From positions 1-22,518 of the forward strand of contig DALYDY010000010.1 in the NCBI GenBank assembly GCA_031972855.1: a stretch of DNA of 22,518 nt, given 5' to 3'. The notes below the pieces were generated by a model. That model was not told the origin of the DNA. It was given only the letters and a program-made list of their open reading frames with translations, and searched no databases. The translations under genes were made by a program, and so were the position numbers. Positions 22,169 to 22,518 of this stretch are shown piece after piece (the first letter of the stretch is position 1; each line of letters starts with the position of its first letter). The DNA is from JAIXRY01 sp031972855 (GTDB lineage Bacteria; Patescibacteriota; Minisyncoccia; Phycocordibacterales; UBA9973).

Positions 22169-22518
22169 TCAAGAAGATTCTTCTGTTAAATTATCAATCA
22201 CCTCCTCTTCAACAATGATTTCAGCTCCTGTGTCTTCTACCACATTTTCAGTAATATCTTGTGGTGGAGTATTTTGTATTACATTATTTTGATTATTACG
22301 AGCCATTTCTATAAGAATAATAATATCACTTTTTGTTAGACAAGTCTGATCATCTACGCAAATTTTGTTTTGACCAAATAAATTATCAAAAAATACTTTT
22401 ATTTTATCTAGTCTAGTTTGATCATTATTAAACAGTGATGAGAGTTGGTTAACCTTAATATCTAACTCCTTAATACCTTCTATAGCATAAGGGATGAGAC
22501 CTATGTAGTTTAGTGACT
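22169..22518 (-). CDS. C-terminal part of a second peptidase S74 surface protein (partial)
   Basis: The minus strand is open from the window edge to TGA at 22169-22171, giving about 116 C-terminal residues. It begins within the end of an S74 domain (L-N-Y-I-G-L-I-P-Y-A-I-E-G, then KELDIKVNQL), continues with a helical segment and the two-cysteine motif ICVDDQTCLTKSDI, and ends in an acidic E/V/T-rich tail. The same order of elements closes the 880-residue protein at 10350-12992. The first 40 bases are identical between the two genes while the rest has diverged. The catalytic Ser-Lys dyad and the N-terminus lie outside the window. No hairpin is visible after the stop. Confidence 0.8.
   Translation of the reverse strand, partial: SLNYIGLIPYAIEGIKELDIKVNQLSSLFNNDQTRLDKIKVFFDNLFGQNKICVDDQTCLTKSDIIILIEMARNNQNNVIQNTPPQDITENVVEDTGAEIIVEEEVIDNLTEESS
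22479..22518. repeat. 40-base exact repeat within S74 genes (copy 2)
   Basis: Identical to 10696-10735 and in the same coding frame; it runs into the window edge and probably continues beyond it. Confidence 0.85.

Noticed and set aside
22169..22171. TGA stop as evidence for a recoded genetic code
   Set aside because: An in-frame TAA follows within a few codons, so both readings give a similar protein, and no gene in the window needs TGA to be read as an amino acid.

Overview
The window is AT-rich and gene-dense, with short intergenic gaps and almost no Shine-Dalgarno sequences. Gene content suggests a member of the Candidate Phyla Radiation (Patescibacteria, Parcubacteria-like): an enlarged LeuRS, LepA, MurJ next to an O-antigen-ligase-like protein with TPRs, an FtsB/DivIC-type protein, signal-peptide-bearing peptidase S74 surface proteins and W/G-rich repeat surface proteins. 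The taxonomic call is an inference from family combinations; no rRNA is present to confirm it.

Layout. 1-220: tRNA-Thr(TGT), a decayed partial copy of it, and a 17-bp terminator. 221-4358: envelope genes, comprising an acyltransferase-3 protein, a membrane thioredoxin-like protein with a GT2 glycosyltransferase, a membrane DsbA-like protein, and a 42-residue membrane peptide with its own promoter and terminator. 4438-7509: a probable extracytoplasmic stress module. An ECF-type sigma factor faces a four-gene operon (PAS protein, GlsB/YeaQ-like, DUF948-like, YtxH-like), followed by a secreted peptidoglycan-binding protein. 7543-8482: tRNA-Arg(CCT), glutaredoxin, FtsB-like protein and a 36-residue membrane peptide. 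8485-10299: LepA. 10350-12992: an 880-residue S74 fibre-like surface protein. 13090-17169: MurJ and the ligase/TPR protein. 17244-20174: LeuRS with a large editing-domain insertion. 20223-22137: two unidentified membrane proteins and a repeat surface protein. 22169-22518: the C-terminal end of a second S74 protein.

The most interesting signal is in the stress module. Three intergenic sites share TGTAATA, exactly 12 bases, then AAACG(G/T)C(T/A). They lie upstream of the sigma gene, the divergent PAS operon and the peptidoglycan-binding gene. The spacing suits an ECF sigma promoter (-35 TGTAAT, about 16 bases, -10 CGGCT/CGTCA), so the sigma factor probably activates itself and both transcription units. 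No classical anti-sigma gene is adjacent, which leaves the PAS protein as a candidate sensor.

A second window-wide pattern is that recognisable -10 boxes end only 6-10 bases before many start codons. This implies leaderless mRNAs and was used to correct several starts (acyltransferase 221, DsbA-like 3413, sigma 6994, LeuRS 20174). Several terminators also contain the stop codon of the gene they end.
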